Assembly (NCBI RefSeq): GCF_002865645.1
Contig: NW_020194677.1
Location: 372,001 to 436,000, forward strand
DNA length: 64,000 nucleotides
Direction: 5' to 3'
From: Hyaloscypha bicolor E
Lineage: Eukaryota; Ascomycota; Leotiomycetes; Helotiales; Hyaloscyphaceae
Of this stretch, positions 11,056 to 22,958 are shown in pieces (positions within the stretch are counted from its first letter, which is position 1; every line of letters begins with the position of its first letter). The notes under the pieces were generated by a model. It ran no database searches, was not told where the DNA came from, and worked only from the letters and a program-made list of their open reading frames with translations. Made by a program: the position numbers and the translations under genes.

Positions 11056-12170
11056 ATGTCGAACATCGCCCAAATCACTTACCGCGGAGTGGAAAACTCC
11101 GTCAAGAGTGTTACATCCAAAGTCCCCACTCTGGGACCGTTTGATGTCCTCGTCAAGGTCACACATTCCAGTCTCTGTGGCACCGATCTGGCCTATATCC
11201 CTTACGGAATTGCACTTGGTCACGAAGGCATTGGCATCATCCAAGAAATTGGAAGTGCCGTCACTCAGCTCAAGATCGGCGACCGTGTCGGAGGTGGCTA
11301 CCATAGAGGCTCCTGCGGACACTGCAAATATTGTTTGAATGGACAAGATATCTGGTGCTATGAGAGAGTCGTCTTTGGGGAGGGAGATTATGACAACGGA
11401 ACTTTCTCTCCGTATTATATCGGGAGGGAGACTTACGTGCACAAGATTCCGGATGCCATTCCGAGCGAGTTCGCTGCTCCGTTGCAGTGTGCGGGTGCCA
11501 CTGTGTACGGGGCAATGGTAGGCATAGTGAAGCCTTCTCAGAGGGTGGGAATCATTGGAATTGGTGGACTGGGTCATCTCGCAATCCAGTTTGCCTCGAA
11601 GCTCGGTGCAAGTGTGGTTGTCTTCAGCCACAGTGCGAACAAGGAGGCCGAAGCGAGATCGTTTGGAGCAGAAGAATTCCATCCTCTTGATGATATATCG
11701 AAGATAGCGGCTCCTGTCGATGTGCTTGTTCTAACGGCGAATAGATATCCTGACTGGAGCAAGTGAGTTCTGCCGCGTGGTCCTCGCGATGTTAGAATAT
11801 ATAAACTGACAGCTACAGGTTTCTGATAAAATCAGTTCTCGCACGTACAGGGACCATTATCCCCTTGTCTGAACCTAGCGGACCGATGGACCTACCGTAA
11901 GTGCACTCTCTTTCCCCAAATCATATGTCAGTGTTTCTCAAGTGGAATAGTTCGTTCCAAATGTTCTTCGACGGCTACAATGTCCGCACCAACCTCGTTG
12001 CTTCTCGCGGAGTACACAATGACATGCTGGAATTTGCTGCTCGTCACAAAATCAAACCTACGATTGAAACTTTCCCATTGTCGGAAGAGGGACTGAGCAA
12101 AGCAATCGAAAAGTTGAAGGCAGGATCTGTGAGGTATCGAGCCGTGTTGGTTGCCAAAGGTGATCATTAA
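11056..12170 (+). CDS. Zinc-containing alcohol dehydrogenase (CAD-like MDR family)
   Basis: NAD(P)-dependent medium-chain alcohol or aldehyde reductase; the substrate cannot be told from sequence. Exons 11056-11762, 11819-11896 and 11951-12170 give 334 residues. The catalytic zinc site is present (Cys in SLCGTDL, GHEGIG). The structural zinc site is present as four cysteines in CGHCKYCLNGQDIWC. The nucleotide-binding motif is GIGGLGHLAIQFA. The C-terminus has the usual GYNVRTNLVASR and RHKIKPTIETFPLSEEG segments. Exon 3 must start at 11951: the nearer AG at 11931 puts a stop in frame. The translation could start upstream at 11017, but ATG 11056 gives a normal N-terminus. Immediately downstream is a transcription-factor-domain gene and then a dead relative of this dehydrogenase. 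Confidence 0.88.
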
Positions 12171-12655
12171 TGGAATATTGTATACGTGCGGGTCGCCTTT
12201 TCTTGGCTATGAAAGTTAAGTGATAGGATTTTACATCATAGCAGTTAATTTAGTCCAGCTCTGAAATTGTATCAGAAACCGCATGACATGTATTTGAATC
12301 TCGCGGGTTGAGCCAGGTTGATTACTGATACAGGATTGGCATGCAGAAAATCTCATCTCCTTACTGGCCAATTCGCACACTTCCTTGCTTATCAGGAACT
12401 AAGTCGTGGAAAATGATTTCTAATCGCTGTTACCTGACAGCGGTAAGTCTTGCCCACTTTCACCCTTCGTGCGTTACAAAGCACGCATTTCTTTCATAAG
12501 AAGCCCAAAAGTACATGGTATTCTCCGAACTTGCAACGCGAACCTAAGGATAGATCTCAAATTTAGCTAGATTCATTCTGGGCGTGAATTTTTCACTCTT
12601 CTGCGCAAAGCTTAGCAGAAAGTACGATATTTAACGCCGCGGTCAACCCAGGAAC

Positions 12656-14229
12656 ATGGATGAAGATGACTTCTTATTCATCGAGGAAACTGGAGCGCGG
12701 CATAAACCAGCTACAAAATCAAGGATCAAGATGCATGTCATGGACAGAGTGGTAAAGCGAAAACGGACCCCGAAACTAGATCGCACACCAGTTCGACGTC
12801 TCGAAAGTAAAGACCTGTGAGTTGCCATCCACTCGGTCCCAAAACTAGCTTCAAATGATGGCATGCTCACTAGCCTCGCATTCAGTCAAGGGAAACAGAT
12901 GCATACGCATTATGCAGATCACCCTGGGTTATTCGCTGGAATCGACGACATGGTCCGACTTGCTGGTCTACCTATCGAGCTTGGTAATACAGACATGAAA
13001 TTCATCTTACATCATTGTAAGTCATTAATGTAATCTGTCGAATCAGCGGCATTATCGCTCATTTTTTACAGTTCTGAATACTCACTCACCATTGATGTGC
13101 ACTATCGCATCCGAGACTGGATGGCTTAAATATGCTCTTGAAGATGGTGCGCTATTTACCAGTACGCTCTATTACTGGGCTCTACTTAATCATCAGCGTC
13201 TTTCTGTAAAATTCTTGAATCTGGAATCTGTTATCAGGTTGAAAGGGCTTGCTATTAGCAAGATTAGTCCCCGCCTAAGTACACCAAATCACGGTGGTGT
13301 CGATGATGCAGTGATAGCCTCCGTGGCATGCCTCGCCAATGTAAATGTATGTTACACAAAACCAAAAGCAGGAAGATGAGGGGGTGACTAATTTCGGTGA
13401 CTTGCAGTTGAAAATTGGCAACCTTGAAGAAGCCAAGACTCATTTCCGTGGTCTGACTGCCATGATCAGGGGTAGACGGGGCATCCATTCTTTGGGATAT
13501 GAAGGCTTGATCGCCCGACTATTGAAGGCGTATGCTTTCTCTGTTCTAAACCCACTCTTATGCTGACCCCTGACTAGGACTGACAACTTTCACGCGCAAC
13601 TATCTGGCACCAAACTTTCATTCGAAGAGCCCACAGAACTTCCTCGGGAAATATACTCCAGCTCACCTCTGAACTTCTCATGCAACGAAATAGTCACCCA
13701 CTTATGTGGTATTGCAACAAAGCTAATCGCTTCACCAAAAGATAGCATGTCGTTGGAAGAGCGCGTGAGCATTGGGCAGCGACTTCTAGCCTCAGACCGC
13801 GAGATCTTGAAATACATACACACAGCCTCGCCATGTATCTCGACTGTGGTGGCAACAGGAGCTTTACTTTATTCCCATGCGTTTTTACGAAACATGGAGC
13901 CATCTTATCCGTTGGTGAAGGCAGCCGTAAATCAATTGAAGATCTCAATTGCCGCCGTTTGTGCTCTTGGAGGCGGCCTTTTCGACGAAAATCCTCTTGC
14001 ATTGGTTTGGGCGCTCTTTGTTGGTGCACTTGCTTCACAGGATAGGAGTCCTGACGGAATATGGTTCAGGAGGTGCTTGGAGAGAGCATGTGAGGCGGAC
14101 GGCCAGCGGATTATGGAGTGTTTACAAACATTGACTGACACCCAAAATCATGGCACGCCGCAACCATTCTATTGGATGCTTCAGGACAATTGGATACAAT
14201 TATCTTCTGTAAATACGAAAATATTGTGA
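12656..14229 (+). CDS. Fungal transcription-factor-domain protein without a visible DNA-binding domain
   Basis: Five exons (12656-12816, 12874-13016, 13072-13346, 13408-13529, 13578-14229) join in frame to 450 residues. The N-terminus is basic (MDRVVKRKRTPKLD) and shows no zinc cluster or other known DNA-binding motif. The rest is helical with segments such as AVIASVACLANVN, FRGLTAMIRGRRG and AAVCALGGGLF, resembling the regulatory domain (Fungal_trans_2 type) found in many Zn2Cys6 factors. Such stand-alone proteins are common in filamentous fungi and of unknown function. It lies about 490 bp downstream of an alcohol dehydrogenase in the same direction, so a local regulatory role is possible but unproven. 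Gene existence is well supported by clean splicing; family assignment is moderate. Confidence 0.68.
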
Positions 14230-14778
14230 ATGTGCTGCGTATCTAGTGCAGAGAGGGGTATTATCGATCACCAACTAGCCTAATATTGGACAACATGCAT
14301 TGCAACTTTTGACATGCCTAAACACCGACTAAAGCAAGCTCAAAGAAATCAGCCTTCCACATGACAGCATCATCCGATACATGCATTTGGAACGCTGGCT
14401 GCATGTTCTGTGATGTGGTTGCAAGTTATCAGGCCTATCCCCTTTGGGAATATGGTGGGTCCTCTCCCGTAAAGCCCCCTGTCCACCAATAAACTTTCGC
14501 CTACAGTTCAGCAAACGTGCTACTCCACCACTTTCTTATTATGGGCGAGCGTCAGAAGAATTTTCTTTTGCAGCTGCCTATCAATCTTTCATGCGTTCAT
14601 GTAAGCTTTGAAATCTTTTCCAGTCTCCCATCACTTTCACCGGAATGGGAATTAGTTTCGCCAATCATCATAGGGTCAGTAAATCCACAATTCCAACCTC
14701 CAAAAAACAATTGACCTACGCTTGTAAGTGTACTGAAGCATCGTGCTGGACGATTGATTACATCACAGGTGCGCTGAT

Positions 14779-14998
14779 TTGATGGCACCGTTTGGGCATG
14801 TCTATGTACAGTACTCACTATTACGGACGGGGGGCTTGAGTTTCCTTACCTCCTGTTTTTTTGTGAAGGAGTTGTCGATACATGGTAGCTGTTCTTCCAG
14901 CTCCGAGGAGATCAAAAAGATGTTGCCATTCATTGTTGACCACAAAATCAAACCCAAGGTCGAGAAGTTCCCGATATCAGCTGAGGGAATAACATAAT
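14779..14998 (+). pseudogene. Alcohol dehydrogenase C-terminal remnant
   Basis: A short stretch encodes a recognisable end of a zinc alcohol dehydrogenase: ELSIHGSCSSSSEEIKKM, then HKIKPKVEKFPISAEGIT, then a stop. The expected preceding segment is in a different frame (GLEFPYLLFFCEG around 14,838-14,876), so at least one frameshift separates the two. No catalytic or nucleotide-binding portion was found upstream. It resembles the intact dehydrogenase at 11,056-12,170 in family but differs in sequence, so it is a decayed paralogue rather than a recent copy. Confidence 0.65.
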
Positions 14999-15478
14999 GT
15001 TTCCAGAAATTGGATGATGGCAGTATCGGCTACTGAGGCGTCTTAGAGGTTTGAATTTGAGATGAGGTTGGCAGTTCATTTCCAGTCCTGTACATGAGTA
15101 GAAATTAAGAGGACTTTAAAATTATTTCATGTAGACAAAGTTCCGTTATGCTTTCAAGCACTTACAACCGACGCCGATCCGGTGAGAACATTCGGTACAG
15201 CTTTCCGCATGATGGAGCTGCCGACTAACAGTGGCCCCCACGAGCTTGATCGAATAATATGCAAGGCCCCAACTCGCGCTTCATTTTCTAGTAAGTTATA
15301 CCCAGTTTAGATAATGGTGGGTCGAATGGGGCAATTAAGACCCTCAACCGTTCTCATGTTTAAATAACTCTGTGGATCTATAGGATTTAGCTTACCATCA
15401 AAGTCCGACGTGCATATTATGATATTAGCCTCGCTGACAACTCACCAAGACCATGCTAGTCAAAATGTATCGTACGAG

Positions 15479-15496
15479 ATACGACATATGTCGTAT
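15479..15496. repeat. 18-bp perfect palindrome
   Basis: ATACGACATATGTCGTAT reads the same on both strands. It sits in gene-poor DNA. A binding site for a dimeric protein or a chance event are both possible. Confidence 0.6.
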
Positions 15497-16621
15497 GATC
15501 TGGGTCATTTTCATATCATGCAGTGAAATTTCTCGAATCTTCGGGCCGCTTTGCGGTTTTTGATAAATCTGTAGATCTTACTCCGTAGACGGCTCCGTCT
15601 GCATGGCCCTATCATATGTAATCTGTCGTATCGACGGTTATTCTTTATTTCTTTATGGTTCTGAACAACGAACAGGAAAACAAGTTACCGGTATTCAGCA
15701 AATTGCAGAAATTTCCAAAGTCCGACCCTAGGCGCCATTTGTCAAGAATCATGGAACGGCAGAGTCACGTTGTTTGAACTTAATCTAAACAAAAGAGTGG
15801 TCAGATCTGAAGCTTCGGGGAAGAAGGTCTTTGAGAACAACCATAAAATTTCCCGCTATCCGGTCGACTTCGTCAAACGGAGGATTTCTCCGACCCTCGT
15901 ATCTAAGGAGTTTTCGGAGAGAGTAGTACAAGCTGTGAACGATCAATGAAATGTTATATAGAGACATGGCGGAGCCTTAACACGGGTTGTTCAAAAACCA
16001 CCTCAAAAATTTCGAGGGCAATACTGTGGATACCTTGTCCGCCCCAACAAAAATCTTCTTCCAATTCCTAACTCCTGGAAAGCCTCATAATGTCAATAAT
16101 ACAACGCATAGACACACACAGTGGTACTAAATTTGATTTCGAAGGGTGTATTTATATACAGGTACGCAATTTGTGGCCTCTTCAAATTATTTCTTTCAGA
16201 CTTTGAAAGCTAATCGATGAGTCAGTGAAGAATCAAGATGTATACTCAGCTTGGCAAACTCCTTCGTCGATGGGGAGAAACCCCCCTTCCCCCCACCCCC
16301 GCAAGGGAAAGGACAAATATACAGAAAGTACTCCGTAACGAGGACTCGTATTTTTGCAAGCCCATCCAGAAAGCAAGTCAATCTTCAACCTCACTACAGA
16401 GGATCCGTCGCAACGATTAGGCAAGGGTCGAAAATCCCAAACCGTGACTTGGAGTTGTTAGTCGTCGAGCGAAGCTCAAAGGAAATTCAGGACTTGTTTT
16501 GAAGCAACACTGCGACGTTTTCCTTCCTTAATGCAACAAATACAGTCCAGGGTGGCGCATCAAATCCGATGGTACATAATAGACGGCCATACGGAGTCAT
16601 TGTCGGTAGGTAACCTCACAA

Positions 16622-16646
16622 TTCGGCTTCGGCTTCGGCTTCGGCT
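16622..16646. repeat. TTCGGC microsatellite, four units
   Basis: Four tandem copies of a 6-bp unit (TTCGGC) in non-coding DNA. Confidence 0.8.
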
Positions 16647-16898
16647 CCGAGCGCGGTTGGGTTCTGTCGAATGAACGCCGGACGGACGTTGGCACGGGAA
16701 AACGGCCAGATTTGGACCCGAATGAAACAGTGCTCGGTCGCAAAGTATTGCGCCATTTCTCCTTGAAATATCAATGAGCCGTGCCATAACAGACGAATGC
16801 AAGTTAGATTGTTATCCTTGAACTCGCTGGAACGCGGACGGTTTCGTGATAGTGACAGTTGGCCCAACAGCAAGGGCTGTATTTTCCTGAAATTTCTA

Positions 16899-17141
16899 CC
16901 CGTTCGTCCCTTCCACAGGTTACCTCTGGTGGTTCATGAAAGCGATCTGGCCATACCTCCGTACTCAGTAGCGACTTGGCCACCACCAAATTGATGTTCC
17001 TCGCCAAACTTCATGCATGGACCCGTCAGCCAAAAGTACCTCCCATACAAATTTACTATGTAAAATACTTGGCCAAGTCGCTAGTACGGCCAGATCGCTT
17101 TCGCGAACCACCAGTGGTAACTTGTGGAAGGTACGAATGGG
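16899..17141. repeat. Inverted repeat (foldback) with ~75-84 bp arms
   Basis: The left arm 16899-16982 and right arm 17070-17141 are imperfect reverse complements. Shared blocks include GAAAGCGATCTGGCC, CTGGTGGTTC, CCTTCCACA and AGCGACTTGGCC. The spacer is about 87 bp. No clear target duplication was found, so it may be an old MITE or a locally formed inverted duplication. Confidence 0.72.
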
Positions 17142-17834
17142 TAATAGAACGGTGTAAAGATATCACGATTTTAGAAGCACCGGCTAATTATACGTGATTT
17201 GGATCTAGCCCCTATTCTTGCACAAAAGTCTTGCATTATTACCCCTCATTTACCAGGGCTTTAGCTAGAAAAAAACAGGGGATCAGTGCCAAATGTCCCT
17301 GATACCCAATAATTGGATACGGAGATAACTCCTTTGTATCGGACGGATGCCTCCAGGCGACAGACATCCCTAGTAAGCCTCATGCCCCGGTCCTGCAGTT
17401 GCTCATTAATCATGATGTGGTGTTCATCGGAAGAGCTGGAAATCGATCATGGTTGTCTAAGATTCTGCATATGCAAGGAGTTGAATCTGGAAGGTGGTAT
17501 TCTGTGTCGAGTTTTGCACCTTGCCATCACACTCCTAGGTGTTGCAACGGGGTGTCATTCCTACGAATAAAGGTGAGCAACCACAGCCGATACTCGTGCA
17601 CCAGGACTTGCACCAAAGCCCCCCTGCGTATCAGCGATACGGTTTTGTTACAGCAATACAGTCACTTTTGTAGTAACTTCTACAATTTCACAAAAATAAA
17701 AAATAGTAAGAAGCTAAAATTGCGTAATTGTCGAGTATACCTTTTCGTAAACAATTTTTTGAGATCCTGTGTTACATTGTGAAGTTATTAAAAATTCTAG
17801 ATTCTTTTTATTTAGGGAAAAAAGTGACCGTATC

Positions 17835-17867
17835 CGCACTAATATGACAGGGGTCCATATTAGTGCG
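17835..17867. repeat. 12-bp perfect inverted repeat, 9-bp loop
   Basis: CGCACTAATATG and CATATTAGTGCG flank a 9-bp spacer, giving a perfect hairpin about 280 bp upstream of the dynamin-like gene start. Confidence 0.6.
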
Positions 17868-18149
17868 AGCATGGCCGCACGATTAACCCAGTTCATGAAC
17901 TAGAAACCTCTAATATGCCTTCCCCGTATGTTTCGTCTAGCGAGAGGGAACCACAGTGTCTCATGCTCTCAAATCGCTCATTCCTCCGAAATCTGTAGGT
18001 CCTAGTTATAGAATCTGCGATAATAGGAACATAGCACAAAGACGTGTCCTGGCTTATTCTATAAAAGGAGACTGGGTGGCGGTTTATCGAGCCCAGTGCT
18101 CTATGATTTGACAAATGCTCCACCTCTCTCTCTAGGGACGAAGCTTGAA

Positions 18150-20644
18150 ATGGACACCCTACCGACAGCGTATCAGCTGACCACCAGCGCAGCGGAATTG
18201 AATAAGATAGACAAACTCCGAGAATGTGGTGTTTCCCAATATATCGGGCTTCCACAAGTAAGTGGTAATAAAGCCATTATTGACGGCGGGCTGACTCATT
18301 TTGCCTATAGCTGGTTGTGGTCGGAGATCAATCTAGGTATACGGCCAAATGAATCAGATTAAAAGTATTGACAGGAGCACTATTAACATGCATAGTGGCA
18401 AGAGTTCAGTACTGGAGGCGCTTACGCAACTTCCATTCCCAAGGAATCCAAACCTTTGTACTACTTTCCCAACACAGATCACCTTCCGGAATGCATTGCA
18501 GGAGAAAACTGTTGTGACCATTATCCCATCACCATCGTCCGATCCCGAACGGATAGCAGAACTTCGAAAATACAGAAAGGAATATCTTCAGTCCGTCAGT
18601 GGCGATGAGTTTGCTGTGATCCTCAAAGATGTCAGTCAAGTTTATAGTCCACACAGAGCCTTGACCTTGTTAATAGAGTAATAGGTTCGAACTGTTATGG
18701 GCATTCGAAACCCAGAAGAAGCCCACAGAAATGATCTCTCGACTTTCAGAGAAGATATTTTGAAGGTTGAGCTAAGTGGTCCAAGAAGAGAGAATCTCAG
18801 TATCATTGATACCCCGGGAATCTTTCGTCGTGCAGTGGACGGCCGTACCACAGACAAAGACATGACACTTGTCAAGGCGATGGTAGAATCCTACATTAAG
18901 GATAAGCGAACTATCATACTTGCAGTACTGCCAGCAGGAGAGGACGAGGAGAATTGGGAAATACTCTCGGTATGCTGAACTGAATCGAAATGTTACAAGA
19001 GCTCTTGCTGATACGACTATCCTCAAGATGGCAGAAAAGGCAGACAGTAAAGGCATTAGAACTTTAGGAGTGTAAGCAAGCGTTTGTTCTAAGTCTGTTT
19101 CTATAAGCTAATAGACAAGTAGTCTCACTAAGCCTGATTTGATTGACCCGGGCACAGAAGAAAGGGTGATGAGTTTCGTTCAAGGCGAGAAGAATCCTTT
19201 GAAGCTTGGATACTATGTACTCCGGAACAGGGGCAAGCTTCAGGAATCAAGCTCTTCGGAGGAACGAGACAAGGCAGAAAATGAATTCTTTACCCAAGAA
19301 CCATGGTCCTCACTAGATCGGGATCACGTCGGAGTTCATGCACTCAAGAAACGTCTCCAAGAGCTATTGGTCGACATCACCCGCCGTGAATTGCCAAATG
19401 TCAGGCACCAGATTAATGCTCGGCTCGATAATTGCAGGAAAGAACTCAAAGCAATGGGCGCAGATCGTAAATCGACGGTGCAACAACAGATTTACTTGCA
19501 AACCATGGCCACCAACTTCCAGAAGATCACCGATCATGCACTGGATGCCTATTATGCTCGCAATCCGATTTTTGCTGAGATACCAGCAAAGAGGCTGCCT
19601 ACTTTAGTCGTTGATCGAAGTGATAAATTCGCCGCTGAGCTGGCAAAGAATGGTCACACCGTCGAATTTGATATCGATGATAATGAGAGTGGAGAGGATA
19701 TTGGCACTACTGGCCGTGACGGAGAAAAGGACGAATCCATTCGTAATAGCAGCGACGATGAAGCTGACGTAGCTGCGACTCCGAGCACCGAGTCAAATGC
19801 AGGGCGACATAAGTACCCTGAACTGTCCAGTCTATTTCCGGATGAGGGGGATGCTCCAGAGCCACAGCATCGTCGCATTCTCGACTGGATCGAGCACGAG
19901 TACAGAAAGGCTAGAGGCAGCGGCCTGCAAGTCATCTCACCTTCAGTTTTGCCTACCCTATGGCAACAGCAGTCCAACAATTGGCGTACAATGACGAGGA
20001 AATACCTGGCAGATATCATTATATACGTCCATGATTTCATTTGCAAGCTGATGGAGCACGTCTGCCAGGAAGAGCGCACGCGTTCTGGGCTTATGGCCAT
20101 CCTTCTCGAAAGATTTATCGACCAGTATAAAGTCGCCATAAAGCATGTCGAGTTTCTTCTCGAAGTGGAGCTTGATGGGACGCCTCTGACCAAGAACCCA
20201 AGCTTCCAGGAAAATTTGCATAAGTTTCGGCTGGAGAGGCTCGGCGCGGCCATGTCAAAATCCTCTATTGCTACAGACAATCTAAGAGATGCAAGCGGTC
20301 AAGAGATCAATGGCACTGTTGTCAGGCTCGAGGATGTCATGCTCTCAGGTCCCATGGGCGATACAGAACATGCGGTCAATGACATCTATTGCATACTCAA
20401 AGCGTATTACGAGATTGCACGTAGGCGTTATGTTGATGCAATCTGTACCCAAGGAACAGACTATCACCTGCTGAATGGGAAGAACAGCCCTCTACGGATA
20501 TTCTCGTCATTATTCGTCGCCTCACTGACACCGGAACAACTCGAAGAAATTGCTGGGGAAGACGCATCGTCGAAGGAAAGACGTGAAAATCTGAAAAGGG
20601 AAATGGATTCACTGGAGGAAGGCAAGCGGCTTCTCAGTCACTAA
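18150..20644 (+). CDS. Dynamin-like GTPase (copy 1)
   Basis: Large membrane-remodelling GTPase of the dynamin/Mx superfamily. Six exons (18150-18257, 18311-18336, 18396-18630, 18685-18969, 19028-19071, 19123-20644) join in frame to 739 residues. G1 is GDQSSGKS, formed only after splicing because a 26-nt exon ends inside the P-loop. G2 lies in CTTFPTQITFR, G3 is DTPG and G4 is TKPD, also restored by splicing. The middle region is helical with a strongly acidic insert (NSSDDEADVAATPS region). A GTPase-effector-type C-terminus starts near MGDTEHAVNDIY and ends EEGKRLLSH. There is no pleckstrin domain or membrane segment. It belongs to the fungal dynamin-like proteins expanded in filamentous ascomycetes and of unknown role. 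A related gene lies at 29,595. Confidence 0.87.
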
Positions 20645-21971
20645 AGAAGTGTTTATTTGCATGTTTATCTCTGAATGTTCATGTAAGATAATATCTGCGA
20701 AAGTATTGACTTGTATCATGCCACGGGAATTCAAGTACTGCAGACTATCATCGTGAAGACTTGATAAAATCCAAATGAGAAAAGGATAAGTCTAACCAGG
20801 GTGACGGGCTGAGAGCAAAGAAATCAAAACGTGTATTATGAGAGCTAATGTATCTTGCTCAAGCTGCGCAGGGATAGTGCTTCTGACAGCTAGGCCAAGT
20901 CTACAGTCATTGCCAATTTGTCATCTGCTCTGCTGAGAATCGATAGACAACAGCGCCAAATACTGTTGTCGGGAACACTAGAAACACCAGAGTTTCCTTC
21001 TGTCCGCTATAAACAATTCCATGTTCGGCATTACCCGGAAAAAAGACCACACTCCCGTTCTCAATATGATGGCCTTTTCCTTAGGTGGTCGTAATTCCTT
21101 TCCCAGATATGATGTATTAGATCTCTGCTTGCTTGTGGCGGTGGGGACACAACCTCCCTGTCTGAGGCGGGTAGACAGCGATCGCAGCGCACATCGAATC
21201 CGTTACTGTAGTGGGTTGCGAAAACAAAGTCTGCCATGTGCATCCTCCTCGACTTGAGACGTCAAACGTTTCTCTTGATTTGGTTGACGCATAGTCAAAT
21301 GGAAGAACCACAATTTGGATGGACGGTACTATGGTGGTTGTAAGGGGCTTGAAGGATTGATCCTAACTCGTAAATGATTGGTTTGATACTGCATACCTGT
21401 GTCCAAATATCAGTGTGTCTTGTGAGATAGATTGGAATGCTTTTATTTACGTGTTTGTCAAATCGCTCCAAAGTAGGTGTTGAAATGAAGCTTGATTGTT
21501 GTGTTTTTCTATGGAAGCTCAGCTTCCTTTAAACTCTGGAAATTACGACTCCACTTAAAAGTGGGCCACAGAGCGCACAGCCCCTGATTTTCAACAGTAG
21601 GCAACTCTATCCAGAAGAATAGTGGAATATTGCCGAAGCGTGCCAGCGTGCTAGTAAAATTACACACACACAGATCTCTTGCTCTGGTTTGCAAACCTAT
21701 TAAAACACTCCTGGAATACTAAATTAGCATATCCGATCCATGACTAGTAGACACACTGATGTAATTGTCACATTGAATAGAGGGGTTTCCTGTCAGCCGA
21801 CCGTCAAAATGGGGGCGGGGTTAAACTTCGGGAAAACCTGCGACTTCCTCGATACGCGATACTTTCACACGACGGAGGACGGTACCAAACCACAATATCT
21901 CAAGAATTCTCGAGATCAAAAGGATTCAAAATTGGATACTCGTCAACATCAATGCAAAATCTTGTCGAGCC
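20645..21971. other. Intergenic, no gene recognised
   Basis: 1.3 kb without a credible coding segment. The decayed Zn2Cys6 gene may have an undetected first exon in the last few hundred bases. Confidence 0.45.
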
Positions 21972-22958
21972 ATAAGACCATGCGACTCATGCCGCAAGCA
22001 CAAAGCTTGCTGCGTCATGAACGCAACTGCCGCTGGTGGCGGGAGTTGTACCGTTTGCAAAACGCGGGGCGATATCTGTGCCTTTACAGAAGCGGTTCCA
22101 AAGAGACGTAACGTGCGCAGTCCAGGTCATCGAGTTCCAAATGAAGCTCTATCAAGCCCTAGGCTCGGGTGTTTCGGAGCTATCGCGCCCGAAAATTGCC
22201 CTAGGTTTGGAGATGATAAGACCGGTCAGTTAGACGGGTGGCGGAATAATCTGCCATCTTCTTTGCAGGTGGCTTACCAGGTTATCAGTTGGCTTTGTCC
22301 GAATGGTTGGTCCAATTCCCCGACCGAAGTCATAACGCGTGCTCACCAGTGGAAAGGCTACCTTCACCTTTCTTTCTTTACAGTCAAGATCACACTCTCG
22401 TATCGTCTGATCAGACCTACAGCTCTTGAACCGCTATGTTTAGGTGTTGGCATTCTAACCTATACCCGACAAATGGCTCATGAGACAGCTGAAGCAATAA
22501 TCGCCTTCGTCTCTAGTCTTCGGCCAGATCACCTCGAAGCATTCTAGCACGTTAGTCAGCTTACTTTTCAGTCATTTATAGAAATTCTCTGACAATAACA
22601 GCTTCTCCATTCGGATTCTCCCTCATCGGATCACTAATCACTTTGCATCTCGTCACAATCGCGATCTGACTCAGAGCGGACATTATGAAGAGGAAATCTC
22701 AACCGATATCTGTGGACTCTACGTCTCATGAGCAAGGCTTGCGAGCCCATGATATATTCTGTCAACTGTCTCGAATTCGCCATCTTCAAGGGCATGGAAC
22801 CGGCTCTCTCGGCGGATTTGGACGATATTTTCACGGTTGCTTCGAGCCACCTTGGCGGAACCTACTATGCGAGCATTTTCGACCCTTTCGAAGACTTAGC
22901 ACGTCTGGACTTGGGAAACTTCGATTGGTTGAGTGCACAATCTTCAACATTGGAGTAG
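21972..22958 (+). pseudogene. Zn2Cys6 transcription-factor gene, apparently decayed
   Basis: A GAL4-type zinc cluster is clear at 21,981-22,085: CDSCRKHKACC followed after 11 residues by CTVCKTRGDIC, giving the required C-x2-C-x6-C spacing twice, then a basic PKRRN. The frame continues to 22547 with a helical region and then meets TAG within LEAF-stop-HVSQ, where a Trp codon would fit. Further blocks appear in other frames: FGFSLIGSLITLHL near 22,610, HYEEEISTDICGLYVS near 22,690, and MSKACEPMIYSVNCLE to the stop at 22958. No ATG could be linked convincingly to the zinc cluster. Some frame changes could be unrecognised introns, but the number of interruptions favours a broken gene. Confidence 0.55.

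Larger units (their letters stand above)
14999..18149. other. Gene-poor stretch
   Basis: About 3.1 kb with many stops in all frames and no coding segment I can recognise. It contains a perfect palindrome, a short CTTCGG microsatellite, a 240-bp foldback and a small hairpin, all listed separately. Confidence 0.55.

Noticed and set aside
11921..11950. Nearer splice acceptor for the last dehydrogenase exon (AG at 11931)
   Set aside because: It puts a stop codon in frame after a few residues; the AG at 11950 gives the normal C-terminus.
18950..19030. Apparent frameshift in the first dynamin-like gene after PAGEDEENWEILS
   Set aside because: An intron 18970-19027 (GTATGC...CTCAAG) joins ILS directly to MAEKADSKG and gives the expected dynamin sequence in frame, so no frameshift is needed.
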